Assembly (NCBI GenBank): GCA_018672315.1
Contig: CP076053.1
Coordinates: forward strand, 2,033,827-2,097,826
DNA: 64,000 nt
Reading direction: 5' to 3'
Source: Nocardioidaceae bacterium
GTDB taxonomy: Bacteria; Actinomycetota; Actinomycetes; Propionibacteriales; Nocardioidaceae
Positions 9,435 to 17,854 of the stretch are shown piece by piece; within the stretch, counting starts at the first letter, position 1; each line of letters opens with the position of its first letter. The position numbers were made by a program, and so were the translations under genes. Under the pieces are notes generated by a model, which was given only the letters and a program-made list of their open reading frames with translations, had not been told where the DNA came from and ran no database searches.

Positions 9435-11546
9435 ATGATTCGAACGAAGACCGGCCACGGCCGTCGTGGTCTGGCGGCCATCGCCGTGACGGGGCTCATC
9501 GCGGGCCCGCTGGGAGCTGCGAACGCGTACGCCGACGGCGCGCCCGTCGCCGCTGCTCAGCCGGGAGTGGCGAGTGCCGCCACGACCCTGCTGCCGGCAT
9601 CTGCCAGCTCCACCTCGCAGCTGCTGCGGGTCTCGGCACTCCGCAACAACGGCGTGCTCCCGCTGCCCGGGGGTCTGCCGACGTCGGTCGCCGACATCGT
9701 CGTCGGCGACGCGCGCGGCGGGTTCAGCACCGTCGGGGCGCCGCGGGCGGAGTCCTCGGCCCGCAACCTCGCCGGCGAGGGCCTGCTGGGGCAGAGCCTG
9801 ACCGACATCCTGTCCGCCTCCTCGAGCCAGGCCGACGAGCGGGCCGACGGCGAGGTGGTCGACCGCGACGGCGACCAGGGCGTCCCGGGCGAGGCGGCCC
9901 CGCTGCTCACGCTCGACGTCTCCCGCACGATGAGCTCGGCCCGCTGGCCGGGCGACGAGGACTTCGCCGACGCGCCCCGTCTGCTCACCGGCGCCAGCGT
10001 CCGCACGGCCGACGCCGGCGTGCTGAACGTGCTCGACATGATCCCCGGCGCAGGCGGTGACGACGGTGACGGCAGTGACGCCGGCGGTCCTGAGATCTCG
10101 CTCGTCGGGCTCCCGGGCACGGCGTCGGCGGCGCACCGTACGCGGGCCCTCGAGATCGGCGACCTGCTCAACACCGTCGACGAGACCGTCGTGGTCGAGG
10201 CGACCTCGACCGTCGGCCTCGCCGACCTGTCGCTCTTCGCCGACATGGTCTCCGTCGAGGTGCTCGAGGAGCCCTCGCTCACCACCTACGCCTCGGGGCT
10301 CCCCGGTGGCGCCGCTGTGGTGTACGAGCCCGCGGTGCTCGAGATCGTCGGACCCGACGGTGAGCCGACCGGTCTGCCGACCGGGGAGTCCATGACCTTC
10401 ACCGCCCCCGACAACCCGCTGCTCGGCCTGACGCTGCGAGCCCCCGGCGTGTTCGAGCAGGACGTCGCCGCCGACGGCACCTCGGCCGAGGCCGACGCGA
10501 CCATGCTGACGGTCGACCTGACCCTCGGCGGGGTCACCGTGGCCGCCGTCGACGTCGCGCCGATGACCGCTGCGGTCACCGCCCCGGCGGGTGGCTTCGA
10601 CCCGGGCCCGACACCGGACCCGGACCCGACGCCGGACCCCGACCCGAACCCGCCGACAGACCCCGACGTCGACGACGACCGCGACGGCCTGGACCTCGAC
10701 GAGGAGGAGCAGAACGACACCGACCCGACCAACCCCGACACCGACGGTGACGGTGAGCTGGACGGCTATGAGGTCGCCTGCGGCTCGGACCCCCTCGACG
10801 ACGCCAGCATGTGCACCAGGGACAGCGACGGTGACGGCCTGCCCGACACCACCGAGAGGGTCATCGGCACCGACCCGTTTGACAAGGACACCGACGACGA
10901 CGGGATCGAGGACGGTCAGGAGGTCGTCGTCGACGACACCAACCCCAAGAACCCCGACACCGACGGCGACGGTCTGACCGACGGCGACGAGCAGGAGCGG
11001 CGTACGGACCCGCTCGACGCCGACACCGACGACGACGGGCTCTTCGACGGCCGCGAGGTGCGCGTGGGCAGCGACCCGCTGAACCCGGACACCGACGGCG
11101 ACCGACTGCTCGACGGCACCGAGGTGCTCGACTTCCGCACCGACCCGTTGCGGGTCGACACCGACCGCGACGGCATCCGCGACAACGTCGAGCTGCGGGG
11201 CTACCGGGTCAAGGACCGGCGCGGCGTACGCACGAACCCGTTGCGCGCCGACACCGACCGTGACGGTCTGAAGGACGGGCGGGAGTGGCGGGGCACCCGC
11301 AACAAGCGCTACAAGGTCACGTTCGTCTCCGACCCGCGCCGCAAGGACTCCGACGGCGACGGCATCCGCGACGCCGCCGAGATCTTCGGCAAGCGCAACA
11401 CCGCGTACAAGCGGATGCCGACCGACCCGATGGACCGTGACACCGACGGCACCGCGGGCAACGACCGCCGTGAGATCCGGCTGGGCGCGAACCCGGCCGA
11501 TCCGCGCTCGACACCGTTCGACCCGGGTGGTCGCTCGGCCCGGTGA
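9435..11546 (+). CDS. Secreted Ca-binding TSP3-like repeat protein (paralogue 2)
   Basis: The 703-aa paralogue of the preceding protein has a signal peptide ([20 protein letters not shown]). The shared N-terminal domain follows ([35 protein letters not shown]), then a [11 protein letters not shown] Pro/Asp linker near 10600-10665. Only about 11 TSP3-like DxDxDG units follow, including one with a Cys pair (EVACGSDPL...ASMCTR). It ends in the same basic C-terminal module. ATG 9435 has the SD GGGGGAGAAG. The start could be extended upstream in frame, but the signal peptide fixes it here. It probably arose by tandem duplication, followed by repeat expansion or contraction. Surface or matrix function is inferred. 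Confidence 0.85.
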   Translation: MIRTKTGHGRRGLAAIAVTGLIAGPLGAANAYADGAPVAAAQPGVASAATTLLPASASSTSQLLRVSALRNNGVLPLPGGLPTSVADIVVGDARGGFSTVGAPRAESSARNLAGEGLLGQSLTDILSASSSQADERADGEVVDRDGDQGVPGEAAPLLTLDVSRTMSSARWPGDEDFADAPRLLTGASVRTADAGVLNVLDMIPGAGGDDGDGSDAGGPEISLVGLPGTASAAHRTRALEIGDLLNTVDETVVVEATSTVGLADLSLFADMVSVEVLEEPSLTTYASGLPGGAAVVYEPAVLEIVGPDGEPTGLPTGESMTFTAPDNPLLGLTLRAPGVFEQDVAADGTSAEADATMLTVDLTLGGVTVAAVDVAPMTAAVTAPAGGFDPGPTPDPDPTPDPDPNPPTDPDVDDDRDGLDLDEEEQNDTDPTNPDTDGDGELDGYEVACGSDPLDDASMCTRDSDGDGLPDTTERVIGTDPFDKDTDDDGIEDGQEVVVDDTNPKNPDTDGDGLTDGDEQERRTDPLDADTDDDGLFDGREVRVGSDPLNPDTDGDRLLDGTEVLDFRTDPLRVDTDRDGIRDNVELRGYRVKDRRGVRTNPLRADTDRDGLKDGREWRGTRNKRYKVTFVSDPRRKDSDGDGIRDAAEIFGKRNTAYKRMPTDPMDRDTDGTAGNDRREIRLGANPADPRSTPFDPGGRSAR
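11223..11362 (+). repeat. 140-bp tract shared with the first repeat-protein gene (copy 2)
   Basis: This tract matches 8911-9050 with one mismatch. It encodes the C-terminal module common to both paralogues. Confidence 0.85.
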
Positions 11547-11557
11547 CGTCACGCGGG

Positions 11558-11594
11558 CTGCTCTTCGGGTCGGACCTCAGACGCCGAAGAGCAG
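11558..11594. terminator. Bidirectional terminator hairpin between convergent genes
   Basis: An 11-bp perfect stem, 11558-11568 (CTGCTCTTCGG) with 11584-11594, encloses a 15-nt loop. It lies just after the repeat-protein stop and overlaps the last codons of the convergent DUF4032 gene. Confidence 0.65.
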
Positions 11595-12818
11595 CTCGCG
11601 GACGACGCCGTCGTCGATCTCGTCGGACTCCGGCGCCATCGTGCTGCGGTAGGGGAGCACGGTGCGTACGTAGTCCGCAGCGGTGTCGAAGATGTCGATC
11701 TGGCGGCCGTGGCGCTCCGAGAGGTACCAGCGGTGCTCGAGGATCTCGTGGAAGACCTCGGCCGGCTCGAGGCGTCCGCGGAGCTCGCGCGGCACCATGC
11801 CGACCACAGGCTCGTAGACCTCGCTGAGCCAGACCGAGGCCACCACGTGGCGGTCCTCGTCGTTGCTGCCGGTGGCGGCGGTGAACGAGGCGAGGTCGTT
11901 GAGCAAACGCCGGGCCTGGGCCTCCTCGACGTCCAGGCCGGTCAGTCCCCGCAATTCATGGCGGTGGTGGCCGGCCTCGACGACCCGGGGGCGTACGCGC
12001 ACCGTCGAACCGGCGTCGGCGGTGGTGATGTCGAGCTCCTCGATGTCGAAGCCGAGCTCGTTGAGGCGGGCTGCGCGCCGCTCGATGCGCCACATCTCGG
12101 CCGTGGAGAACTCCTCGGTGGCGGTCAGCTCGCCCCACAGGGCGTCGTACTGCTCGCGCAGCCTCTCGACCACCGGCAGCAGGTCGAGGTCGGCGTCGAT
12201 CAGGCCGGCGCCTTGCAGGTCCAGCATCTCGCCGAAGACGTTCTCGCTCGCCACGACCAGGTCGTGCTCGCGCTGCCCGGTGGAGAGCGTCGGCTGCAGG
12301 TCGCCGGTCTCGGCGTCGACGAGATAGGCGGCGAACTCGCCGGCGCTGCGACGGAACAGCACGTTCGACAGCGACACGTCGCCCCAGAAGAACCCGTCGA
12401 GGTGCAGGCGCACGAGGAGCACCACCATGGCGTCGACCAGCGCCGGCATGCTCTCGCTGCGCAGCCCGCGGCTGAACATCACGCGGTAGGGCAGCGAGTG
12501 CGGCAGGAACTGGGTGACGAGGCAGGCACCGAGGTCCTCCCCGTCGGCGCTCGTGCGGTCGGTGACGACCGCGAGCGGGACGACGGTCGGCAGGTCGAGG
12601 CGCCCGAGACGACCGAGCAGGTCGTACTCGCGCCAGGCCGGCCGCTCCTGGGTCTCCTTCACCGCGCACACGACCCCGCCGACGCGGACGATGCGGACGA
12701 CGTGGCGGCTCAGGCCCCGGGCGACGGGCACGACGTACGGGTCGCCCCACTCCTCCAGCGGCAGGTGCCACGGCAGCGCGACGAGCCCCGGGTCGGAGCC
12801 GCGGGCCACGATGCGCAC
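11577..12818 (-). CDS. DUF4032 domain protein (lipopolysaccharide-kinase-like fold)
   Basis: The 413-aa protein matches the actinobacterial DUF4032 family. The N-terminal half has a kinase-like core: VCAVKETQERPAWREYDLLG suggests the ATP-binding Lys, and LHLDGFFWGDVSLSNVLFR resembles the HxD...N catalytic loop, with LVDAETGDLQ as the metal-binding segment. The C-terminal half, the DUF4032 domain proper, contains EILEHRWYLSERHGRQ. The substrate is unknown. No signal peptide is visible, so it is cytoplasmic. It is divergent from the tRNA-Thr gene, with only about 70 bp between them. Confidence 0.8.
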   Translation of the reverse strand: MRIVARGSDPGLVALPWHLPLEEWGDPYVVPVARGLSRHVVRIVRVGGVVCAVKETQERPAWREYDLLGRLGRLDLPTVVPLAVVTDRTSADGEDLGACLVTQFLPHSLPYRVMFSRGLRSESMPALVDAMVVLLVRLHLDGFFWGDVSLSNVLFRRSAGEFAAYLVDAETGDLQPTLSTGQREHDLVVASENVFGEMLDLQGAGLIDADLDLLPVVERLREQYDALWGELTATEEFSTAEMWRIERRAARLNELGFDIEELDITTADAGSTVRVRPRVVEAGHHRHELRGLTGLDVEEAQARRLLNDLASFTAATGSNDEDRHVVASVWLSEVYEPVVGMVPRELRGRLEPAEVFHEILEHRWYLSERHGRQIDIFDTAADYVRTVLPYRSTMAPESDEIDDGVVRELLFGV

Positions 12819-12889
12819 GACACCGAGCGTAGTGCGCCTCGTACGATGTGGCCTCCCGGTCGGGGCCCGTGCGGCTGCGAGACGGGTGT

Positions 12890-12962
12890 GCCGGTGTAGC
12901 TCAGTTGGTAGAGCGCCTCACTTGTAATGAGGATGTCGCGGGTTCGACTCCTGTCACCGGCT
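12890..12962 (+). tRNA. tRNA-Thr (anticodon TGT)
   Basis: The 73-nt cloverleaf has acceptor GCCGGTG/CACCGGC, a D-arm with AGTTGGTA, an anticodon stem CCTCA/TGAGG with loop CTTGTAA (anticodon TGT), a T-loop TTCGACT and discriminator T. CCA is not encoded. All stems were checked by pairing. Confidence 0.97.
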
Positions 12963-13066
12963 CCGAGGCAGACGGCGCGACACCCCGCCATCTCGACAGG
13001 CGCTTCGCGGATCTGAACGTTCCAAGTGCTGCCCGACCGGGATCCGGCCTGTCGTTGTGGCGGCCC

Positions 13067-13390
13067 TCAGAGGCTGGCGCCGAGCTCGACGAGCAGCACG
13101 CCGGTCACGATGAGCCCGATCCCGCCGACCATGAGCGGGGTCAGCGGCTCATCGAACAGCAGTCGTGACGCCGTCGCGGTGAGCGCGACCCCGGTGGCCG
13201 CCCAGATGCCGTACGCGACCCCCAGCGGCATGCCCGCGTCGAGGGTCAGGGCGAGCAACGTGAAGGCTGCGAGGTAGCCGAGGACCACAGGCGCGTACCA
13301 GCGGGCCCGACCCATCGCGGCGACCCGGAGCGAGAGCGTGCCGGCGACCTCGCAGAAAATGGCACCGCCCAGCAGCAGCCACACGGTCAT
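13067..13390 (-). CDS. Small multidrug resistance (SMR) transporter, second of a pair
   Basis: The 107-aa protein has four transmembrane helices in the EmrE/SugE (SMR) fold. The conserved membrane Glu is in GAIFCEVAGTLSLR (residue about 14), and the Tyr/Trp substrate motif is GVAYGIWAATG. SMR proteins exchange protons for cationic drugs, quaternary amines or guanidinium derivatives. It overlaps the preceding SMR gene by 4 bp, which suggests translational coupling and a hetero-oligomeric pair like EbrAB or YkkCD. I did not recognise a guanidine riboswitch upstream, so the substrate is open. Confidence 0.88.
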   Translation of the reverse strand: MTVWLLLGGAIFCEVAGTLSLRVAAMGRARWYAPVVLGYLAAFTLLALTLDAGMPLGVAYGIWAATGVALTATASRLLFDEPLTPLMVGGIGLIVTGVLLVELGASL

Positions 13391-13761
13391 CCTGGCTCTC
13401 CCCAGGTGTCGGCGGCGACGGCGGCGGCCGTACGCGTGTGTGCCTGCTGGGAGCCGATCTCGACGGCGAGCACCCCGACGATGATCACGGCGATCCCGGC
13501 GCCGGTGAGGGCGCTGAGGCGTTCGTCGAGGAGCACGGCGGAGAGGACGGCCGTGAGGGCGACGCCGCTGGCGGCCCAGACCCCGTACGCGACGCCGAGA
13601 CCCGTGCCGCGCCGCAGCACGAGGGTGAGGAAGGCGAAGGCGGAGGTGAAGCCGAGCGCTGAGAGCGCGTACAACGCGGGTCGGTCGACGGCGGCCTTCA
13701 ACGACAGGGTGGCGGTCACCTCGCTGAGGATCGCGCCGACCAGCAGCAGCCAGGTGCGCAT
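13387..13761 (-). CDS. Small multidrug resistance (SMR) transporter, first of a pair
   Basis: The 124-aa four-helix SMR protein has the conserved Glu in GAILSEVTATLSLKA and the GVAYGVWAASGVALT helix-3 motif. The extra C-terminal tail (about 18 polar residues after helix 4) differs from its partner. It overlaps the following SMR gene by 4 bp, and the two-gene operon reads leftward. Paired SMR proteins often insert in opposite orientations and work as heterodimers; whether that holds here is an inference. Confidence 0.88.
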   Translation of the reverse strand: MRTWLLLVGAILSEVTATLSLKAAVDRPALYALSALGFTSAFAFLTLVLRRGTGLGVAYGVWAASGVALTAVLSAVLLDERLSALTGAGIAVIIVGVLAVEIGSQQAHTRTAAAVAADTWGEPG

Positions 13762-13860
13762 GGAGGGTCTCCGATGGGGCGAGAGGTGGAACCGGGTGAT
13801 CGTGTCAGGTCAGCTGCTCGGTCCTTGCAGTGGTGCGAGAGCCCTTCGTACGGTGACCAC

Positions 13861-14016
13861 ATGGGACCCGACAGCCGAGACCGCACCGGGATCGCCTTCA
13901 CGATCATCGGCGTCGTCTTCCTGGTCCTCGGGGTCGCGGGCGAGACCACGTACGTGGCACTCGGCGTGGTGTTCCTCGCGCTCGGCGCCAGCGGGGCCCT
14001 GCGGCGGCGCAGCTGA
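13861..14016 (+). CDS. Small two-TM membrane protein
   Basis: This 51-aa protein has two predicted hydrophobic segments, IAFTIIGVVFLVLGVAG and YVALGVVFLALGASGAL, and a basic RRRS end. The start is ATG 13861; an in-frame extension to 13774 would add hydrophilic sequence unlike a membrane protein. No family is recognised beyond a generic small actinobacterial membrane protein. It is divergent from the SMR pair. Confidence 0.6.
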   Translation: MGPDSRDRTGIAFTIIGVVFLVLGVAGETTYVALGVVFLALGASGALRRRS

Positions 14017-14113
14017 GTCGCGCCGTCGCGCGGAGCCTGTGGATGAGGCGTCTGAGACTCGTGTGACGCGGTGATACTGGTGCGACGTCGTTGTCCACAG
14101 ACGCGTCACACCG

Positions 14114-14144
14114 ACTTTGCAAATCGGTCTAAACCGGGCAAAGT
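14114..14144 (+). promoter_or_regulatory. Dyad and possible promoter upstream of tad operon
   Basis: ACTTTGC (14114-14120) and GCAAAGT (14138-14144) form a 7-bp inverted repeat with a 17-nt spacer. The same bases can be read as a -35-like TTTGCA and a -10-like CAAAGT 17 bp apart. It is a candidate operator or promoter 32 bp before GTG 14176. Confidence 0.35.
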
Positions 14145-14148
14145 GCTG

Positions 14149-14167
14149 CCCCGTCAGAGAGACGGGG
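14149..14167 (+). promoter_or_regulatory. Leader hairpin overlapping the tadA Shine-Dalgarno
   Basis: CCCCGTC (14149-14155) pairs with GACGGGG (14161-14167) around the loop AGAGA. The 3' arm runs into the SD GGGGGAG at 14164-14170, so the structure could limit tadA translation. Pairing is seen directly; the effect is inferred. Confidence 0.35.
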
Positions 14168-14175
14168 GAGCAACA

Positions 14176-15426
14176 GTGACGACCAGCGCAGGCCTCGACA
14201 CCGGTGTCGTGGAGCAGCTCGACGAGCAGCTCCGGCACGCCGTACGCCGCGACGGGGTCGACCCGCTCCGCGACGCCGCCGGCATGCGACGGCTTGCCGA
14301 GTCGGTCGTCGCGGCGCACGACGAGCGCGCGGTCACCGGTGCGGCCAGGCCGTTGGCGGACCCGGCGGGCACCGTCTCCGAGCTCATCGACCGCGTGGCC
14401 GGGCTCGGGCCGCTGCAGCGGTTCCTCGAGGACCCCGAGGTCGAGGAGATCTGGATCAACGAACCGACGCGCGTGTTCATCGCGCGCCGTGGTCGCCACG
14501 AGCTGACCGACGTCGTGCTCGATCGCGAGCAGGTCCTCGAGCTGGTCGAGCGCATGCTGCTGACCAGCGGTCGTCGTCTCGACATCAGCCAGCCGTTCGT
14601 CGACGCCCTGCTTCCCGGGGGCCACCGGTTGCACGTCGTCCTGGAGGGCATCGCCCGCGGTTTCGTCGCGGTCAACATCCGCAAGTTCGTCGTACGCGCC
14701 TCCTCGCTGCGCGAGCTCGTGAGCATGGGCAGCCTCACCGAGCCGGCTGCTGCGTTCCTCGACGCGGCCGTGCTCGCCGGCCTCAACATCGTCGTCGCCG
14801 GGGCCACGCAGGCCGGCAAGACCACCTTCCTGAATTGCCTCGCGGGCGCCGTCCCGGGCGGTGACCGCGTCATCAGCGTGGAGGAGGTCTTCGAGCTCCG
14901 CTTCCGGCACAGCGACTGGGTCGCACTGCAGACACGGCAGGCCGGCCTCGAGGGCACCGGTGAGGTCACCCTGCGCGACCTCGTGCGCGAGACGTTGCGG
15001 ATGAGGCCCAGCCGAGTCGTGGTCGGAGAGGTGCGCAGCGCCGAGTCACTCGACCTGCTCCTCGCGCTGAACTCCGGACTCCCCGGCATGGCGACGCTCC
15101 ACGCCAACTCCGCGCGCGAAGCCCTGGTCAAGCTGTGCACGCTGCCGCTCCTGGCCGGTGAGAACATCTCGGCCGCCTTCGTCGTGCCCACCGTGGCCTC
15201 CTCCGTCGACGTGGTCGTGCACCTCGGCGTCGACGAGCAGGGCGTACGCCGCGTCAACGAGGTCGTCGCCGTCCCCGGCCGCGTGGAGGCGGGCACCATC
15301 GAGACCGAGACGCTCTTCCACCGCTCCGCGGACGGGTTGGTGCGCGGCCGCGGCACCGCCCCGCACCCCGAGCGGTTCGCGCGTCGCGGCATCGACGTCC
15401 AGGCGCTGCTGGGGGAGGGCGCCTGA
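14176..15426 (+). CDS. tadA: Tad/CpaF-family pilus assembly ATPase
   Basis: The 416-aa type II/IV secretion ATPase powers Flp pilus assembly at the inner face of the membrane. The Walker A is GATQAGKTT, and the Asp/Glu boxes lie in VISVEEVFELR and VVGEVRSAESLDLL, with a His-box region GMATLHANSAREAL. The N-terminal segment has DPEVEEIWINEP, typical of CpaF. The start is GTG 14176, with SD GGGGGAG 5 nt upstream; the open frame reaches back to 14071 without family-like sequence. It is the first gene of a seven-gene operon and overlaps tadB by 1 nt. No tadZ (CpaE) precedes it. Confidence 0.92.
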   Translation: MTTSAGLDTGVVEQLDEQLRHAVRRDGVDPLRDAAGMRRLAESVVAAHDERAVTGAARPLADPAGTVSELIDRVAGLGPLQRFLEDPEVEEIWINEPTRVFIARRGRHELTDVVLDREQVLELVERMLLTSGRRLDISQPFVDALLPGGHRLHVVLEGIARGFVAVNIRKFVVRASSLRELVSMGSLTEPAAAFLDAAVLAGLNIVVAGATQAGKTTFLNCLAGAVPGGDRVISVEEVFELRFRHSDWVALQTRQAGLEGTGEVTLRDLVRETLRMRPSRVVVGEVRSAESLDLLLALNSGLPGMATLHANSAREALVKLCTLPLLAGENISAAFVVPTVASSVDVVVHLGVDEQGVRRVNEVVAVPGRVEAGTIETETLFHRSADGLVRGRGTAPHPERFARRGIDVQALLGEGA

Positions 15427-16286
15427 TGGGTGTGCTCGTCGGACTCATGCTCGGCACGGGACTCCTCGTGCTCTGGCACGCGTGGTCGAGCCCCGCCGCC
15501 GCTCGGGAGCACCCCGTGGCGGCGTCGCCCCGTCGCCTCGCCGCGCGTCTGGACCGCGCGGGTGTCACCTCGTTGGGTCCGGCGTCGTTCCGTGCCCTGA
15601 CGGTCCTGCTCGTGACCGGCTCGTTCGTCGTCGTGCTGCTCGTCTCCCGCACCCTGCCCGTCGCCCTCGTCTTCGCGGCGGCTGCCGGCTACCTCCCGTA
15701 CGCGTGGCTCGCCGGACGTGCGGCGAGCCGCACCCGGGAGCTCGCGGAGGTGTGGCCGGAGGCGGTCGACCACCTCGCCTCGGGGGTGCGCGCCGGCATG
15801 TCCTTGGCCGAGGCCGTCGCGAGCCTCGCGACGCGCGGCCCCGAGCCCCTGCGGCCCGCGTTCGCGGCCTTCGCCGCGGACCACCAGTCCAGCGGCCGGT
15901 TCCACGAGAGTCTCGAGCGGCTCAAGGACCGCCTGGCCGACCCGGTCGGCGACCGGGTGGTGGAGACGCTGCGCCTGGCCCGGGAGGTCGGCGGGGGCGA
16001 CCTGGGCCGGCTCCTGCGCAACCTGTCCGCGTTCCTGCGCGAGGACGTGCGTACGCGCGCCGAGCTGCAGAGCCGCCAGGCCTGGACCGTGAACGGTGCC
16101 CGCCTGGCCGTCGCAGCCCCGTGGCTGGTCCTGCTGCTCCTGAGCGCGCAGCCCGACGTCATCGCCCGGTACGCCTCGCCGGGTGGTGTCGCGGTGCTGG
16201 CGTTCGGTGCCGCGCTGTGCGTCGCCGCGTACCGGCTGATGGTCCGCATCGGGCGGCTGCCCGTCGAGCGGAGGGTGCTGGCATGA
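15426..16286 (+). CDS. tadB: Tad pilus inner-membrane platform protein TadB-like
   Basis: The 286-aa type II secretion F-domain protein starts with a hydrophobic helix. A pair of helices (SFVVVLLVSRTLPVALVFAAA) comes before the cytoplasmic F domain, which includes WPEAVDHLASGVRAGMSLAEAV. C-terminal helices follow (LVLLLLSAQPDVIARY and beyond). With TadC it forms the membrane platform on which the ATPase acts. Its ATG overlaps the tadA stop (TGATG), and the following gene overlaps it by 4 bp, so translation is coupled. Confidence 0.88.
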   Translation: MGVLVGLMLGTGLLVLWHAWSSPAAAREHPVAASPRRLAARLDRAGVTSLGPASFRALTVLLVTGSFVVVLLVSRTLPVALVFAAAAGYLPYAWLAGRAASRTRELAEVWPEAVDHLASGVRAGMSLAEAVASLATRGPEPLRPAFAAFAADHQSSGRFHESLERLKDRLADPVGDRVVETLRLAREVGGGDLGRLLRNLSAFLREDVRTRAELQSRQAWTVNGARLAVAAPWLVLLLLSAQPDVIARYASPGGVAVLAFGAALCVAAYRLMVRIGRLPVERRVLA

Positions 16287-17188
16287 GCCTCACTGGAGCC
16301 TTCCTCGGCCTCGTCGCCGGTGCCGGCATGCTGCTGGTCGCCGCCACCGTCCTGACCGCGCGTCGTCCCAGCCTGGCCGACCGGGTGCTGCCGTACGTGC
16401 GCGACGTCGTCCCCGACTACCGCCCGCCCTCGATCTCGTGGACCGCCCGGTGGCGCGCCGTCGTGCACCGTCTCGGCGTCCAGCTAGACCGCACCATGGG
16501 CGGCAGCCACTCCGTGCGGCGTCGGCTCGACCAGCTCGGTTCCGAGATGACCCTGCTCGACTTCCGGGTCTCCCAGGCCGTGTGGGGGCTGGTGGGACTC
16601 GCCGTCGCCGGCCAGGTCACTCTCCTGGTCGCCTTGCGTGCGCCGTCGCGTACGCCGTCCCTGCTGGTGCTCTGCGGCGTCGCCTTCGTGCTGGGGGTGC
16701 TGCTCCGGGAGAACGCCCTGTCCTCGCAGGTGAAGCGTCGCGAACGCGAGGTGCTGCTCGAGCTGCCGGTCCTCGCCGAGCTGATGGCTCTCGCCGTCGC
16801 CGCCGGGGAGGGGCCGGTCACGGCGCTCGCGCGGGTCGTCGAGCGCTCCGACGGCGCTTTCTCCGACGACCTCGGCTGGGTGCTCCGCGAGGTCCGCACG
16901 GGCACCCCCCTCGCGCTCGCTCTCGAGACGATGGCCGCACGCTCCGGCCTGCCGCCGGTCTCCCGCTTCGCACAGACCCTCGCCGTGTCCGTCGAGCGCG
17001 GCACCCCGCTGGCCGACGTGCTCCACTCCCAGGCCCACGACGTACGCGAGGCCGCTCGCCGACAGCTCATCGAGTCGGCCGCGCGCCGCGAGGTCCTGAT
17101 GATGGTCCCCGTCGTGTTCCTCGTGCTGCCGGTGACCGTCGTCTTCGCCTTCTGGCCGGGCTTCATCGGCCTGGAGCTGACCCCCTGA
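16283..17188 (+). CDS. tadC: Tad pilus inner-membrane platform protein TadC-like
   Basis: The 301-aa protein has the type II secretion F domain: an N-terminal TM helix (FLGLVAGAGMLLVAATVL), two central helices, the cytoplasmic block LPVLAELMALAVAAGEGPVTAL and a final helix (VVFLVLPVTVVFAFWPGFI). ATG 16283 overlaps the tadB stop by 4 bp. The open frame continues far upstream (to 15158) as out-of-frame reading of tadA/tadB and should not be taken as a fusion. Confidence 0.88.
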   Translation: MSLTGAFLGLVAGAGMLLVAATVLTARRPSLADRVLPYVRDVVPDYRPPSISWTARWRAVVHRLGVQLDRTMGGSHSVRRRLDQLGSEMTLLDFRVSQAVWGLVGLAVAGQVTLLVALRAPSRTPSLLVLCGVAFVLGVLLRENALSSQVKRREREVLLELPVLAELMALAVAAGEGPVTALARVVERSDGAFSDDLGWVLREVRTGTPLALALETMAARSGLPPVSRFAQTLAVSVERGTPLADVLHSQAHDVREAARRQLIESAARREVLMMVPVVFLVLPVTVVFAFWPGFIGLELTP

Positions 17189-17233
17189 CCCCTCCCGGCG
17201 GCCGACGCCGCCACTGCAGAAAGGAGCACCTCG

Positions 17234-17458
17234 GTGCGCAACTCCTCCTTCACGACACTCGTGGTGACCGCGTACGCGCGTCTGGTCCTCGCCGCCACCC
17301 TCGGTGCCGCTGCCCGGCGGCGTGACGAGCGCGGTGACGTGCCCGGCTGGGTCCTCGTCACCGTGATGACCGCCGGTCTGGTGGCAGGTCTCACCGCCAT
17401 CGCAGGTCCGCAGCTCAACGCGATGCTGCAGGCGGCGCTCTCCTCGGTCAACGGCTGA
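17234..17458 (+). CDS. Flp-type pilin-like small protein
   Basis: The 74-aa protein starts at GTG 17234 with a strong SD (AAAGGAG at 17219-17225). A charged RRRDERGDVPGW precedes the single hydrophobic helix VLVTVMTAGLVAGLTAIAG. Size, the position after tadC and this layout fit the major Flp pilin. The processing site by a prepilin peptidase is not obvious as a G/E-F-Y motif, so cleavage near DERGD is inferred. The good SD and a 45-bp gap to tadC suggest higher expression than its neighbours. Confidence 0.75.
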   Translation: MRNSSFTTLVVTAYARLVLAATLGAAARRRDERGDVPGWVLVTVMTAGLVAGLTAIAGPQLNAMLQAALSSVNG

Positions 17459-17461
17459 CCG

Positions 17462-17854
17462 GTGCGCAGGACGCCCCGACGCGAGGAGAGCGGGGTCGCC
17501 GTCGTCGACTTCGTGCTCGTGGCGGCGGTGCTCGTCCCGCTCGTCCTCGGACTGATCCAGCTGGGCCTCGTGCTCCACGTACGCAACACCCTCACCTCGG
17601 CCGCCTCCGAAGGAGCCCGGGTGGCCGCCGCGTACGACCGGGGCCCCGTCGACGCCGAGGCCCGCGTACGCAGCCGCCTCTCCGGCGTCCTCGGCGGAGA
17701 CCTCGGCACGAGCATCTCGGTGTCCCCGACCACGGTGGCCGGGGCACAGGCCTGGTCGGTCGAGGTCTCGGCCACGGTCCCGCCGCTGGGCATCGGCTCG
17801 GTCGGCATCCCGGTCTCGGGCAACGCCCGCGCGATCGAGGAGGTGCTGCCGTGA
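17462..17854 (+). CDS. TadE-like pseudopilin
   Basis: The 130-aa protein starts with a charged head (RRTPRREESG) and then VAVVDFVLVAAVLVPLVLGL, the TadE signature of a conserved acidic residue inside the first helix. An extracytoplasmic domain follows (ASEGARVAAAYDRG). It is a likely minor pilin of the Tad pilus. GTG 17462 starts 3 bp after the pilin stop, and the next gene overlaps by 4 bp. Confidence 0.82.
   Translation: MRRTPRREESGVAVVDFVLVAAVLVPLVLGLIQLGLVLHVRNTLTSAASEGARVAAAYDRGPVDAEARVRSRLSGVLGGDLGTSISVSPTTVAGAQAWSVEVSATVPPLGIGSVGIPVSGNARAIEEVLP

Noticed and set aside
13762..13860. Guanidine riboswitch upstream of the SMR pair
   Set aside because: None of the ykkC, mini-ykkC or ykkC-III core motifs is visible.
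15158..16282. A 676-aa open frame that would fuse an Arg/Pro-rich region to TadC
   Set aside because: The N-terminal part is out-of-frame reading of tadA and tadB, and ATG 16283 gives a normal TadC with a 4-bp overlap.
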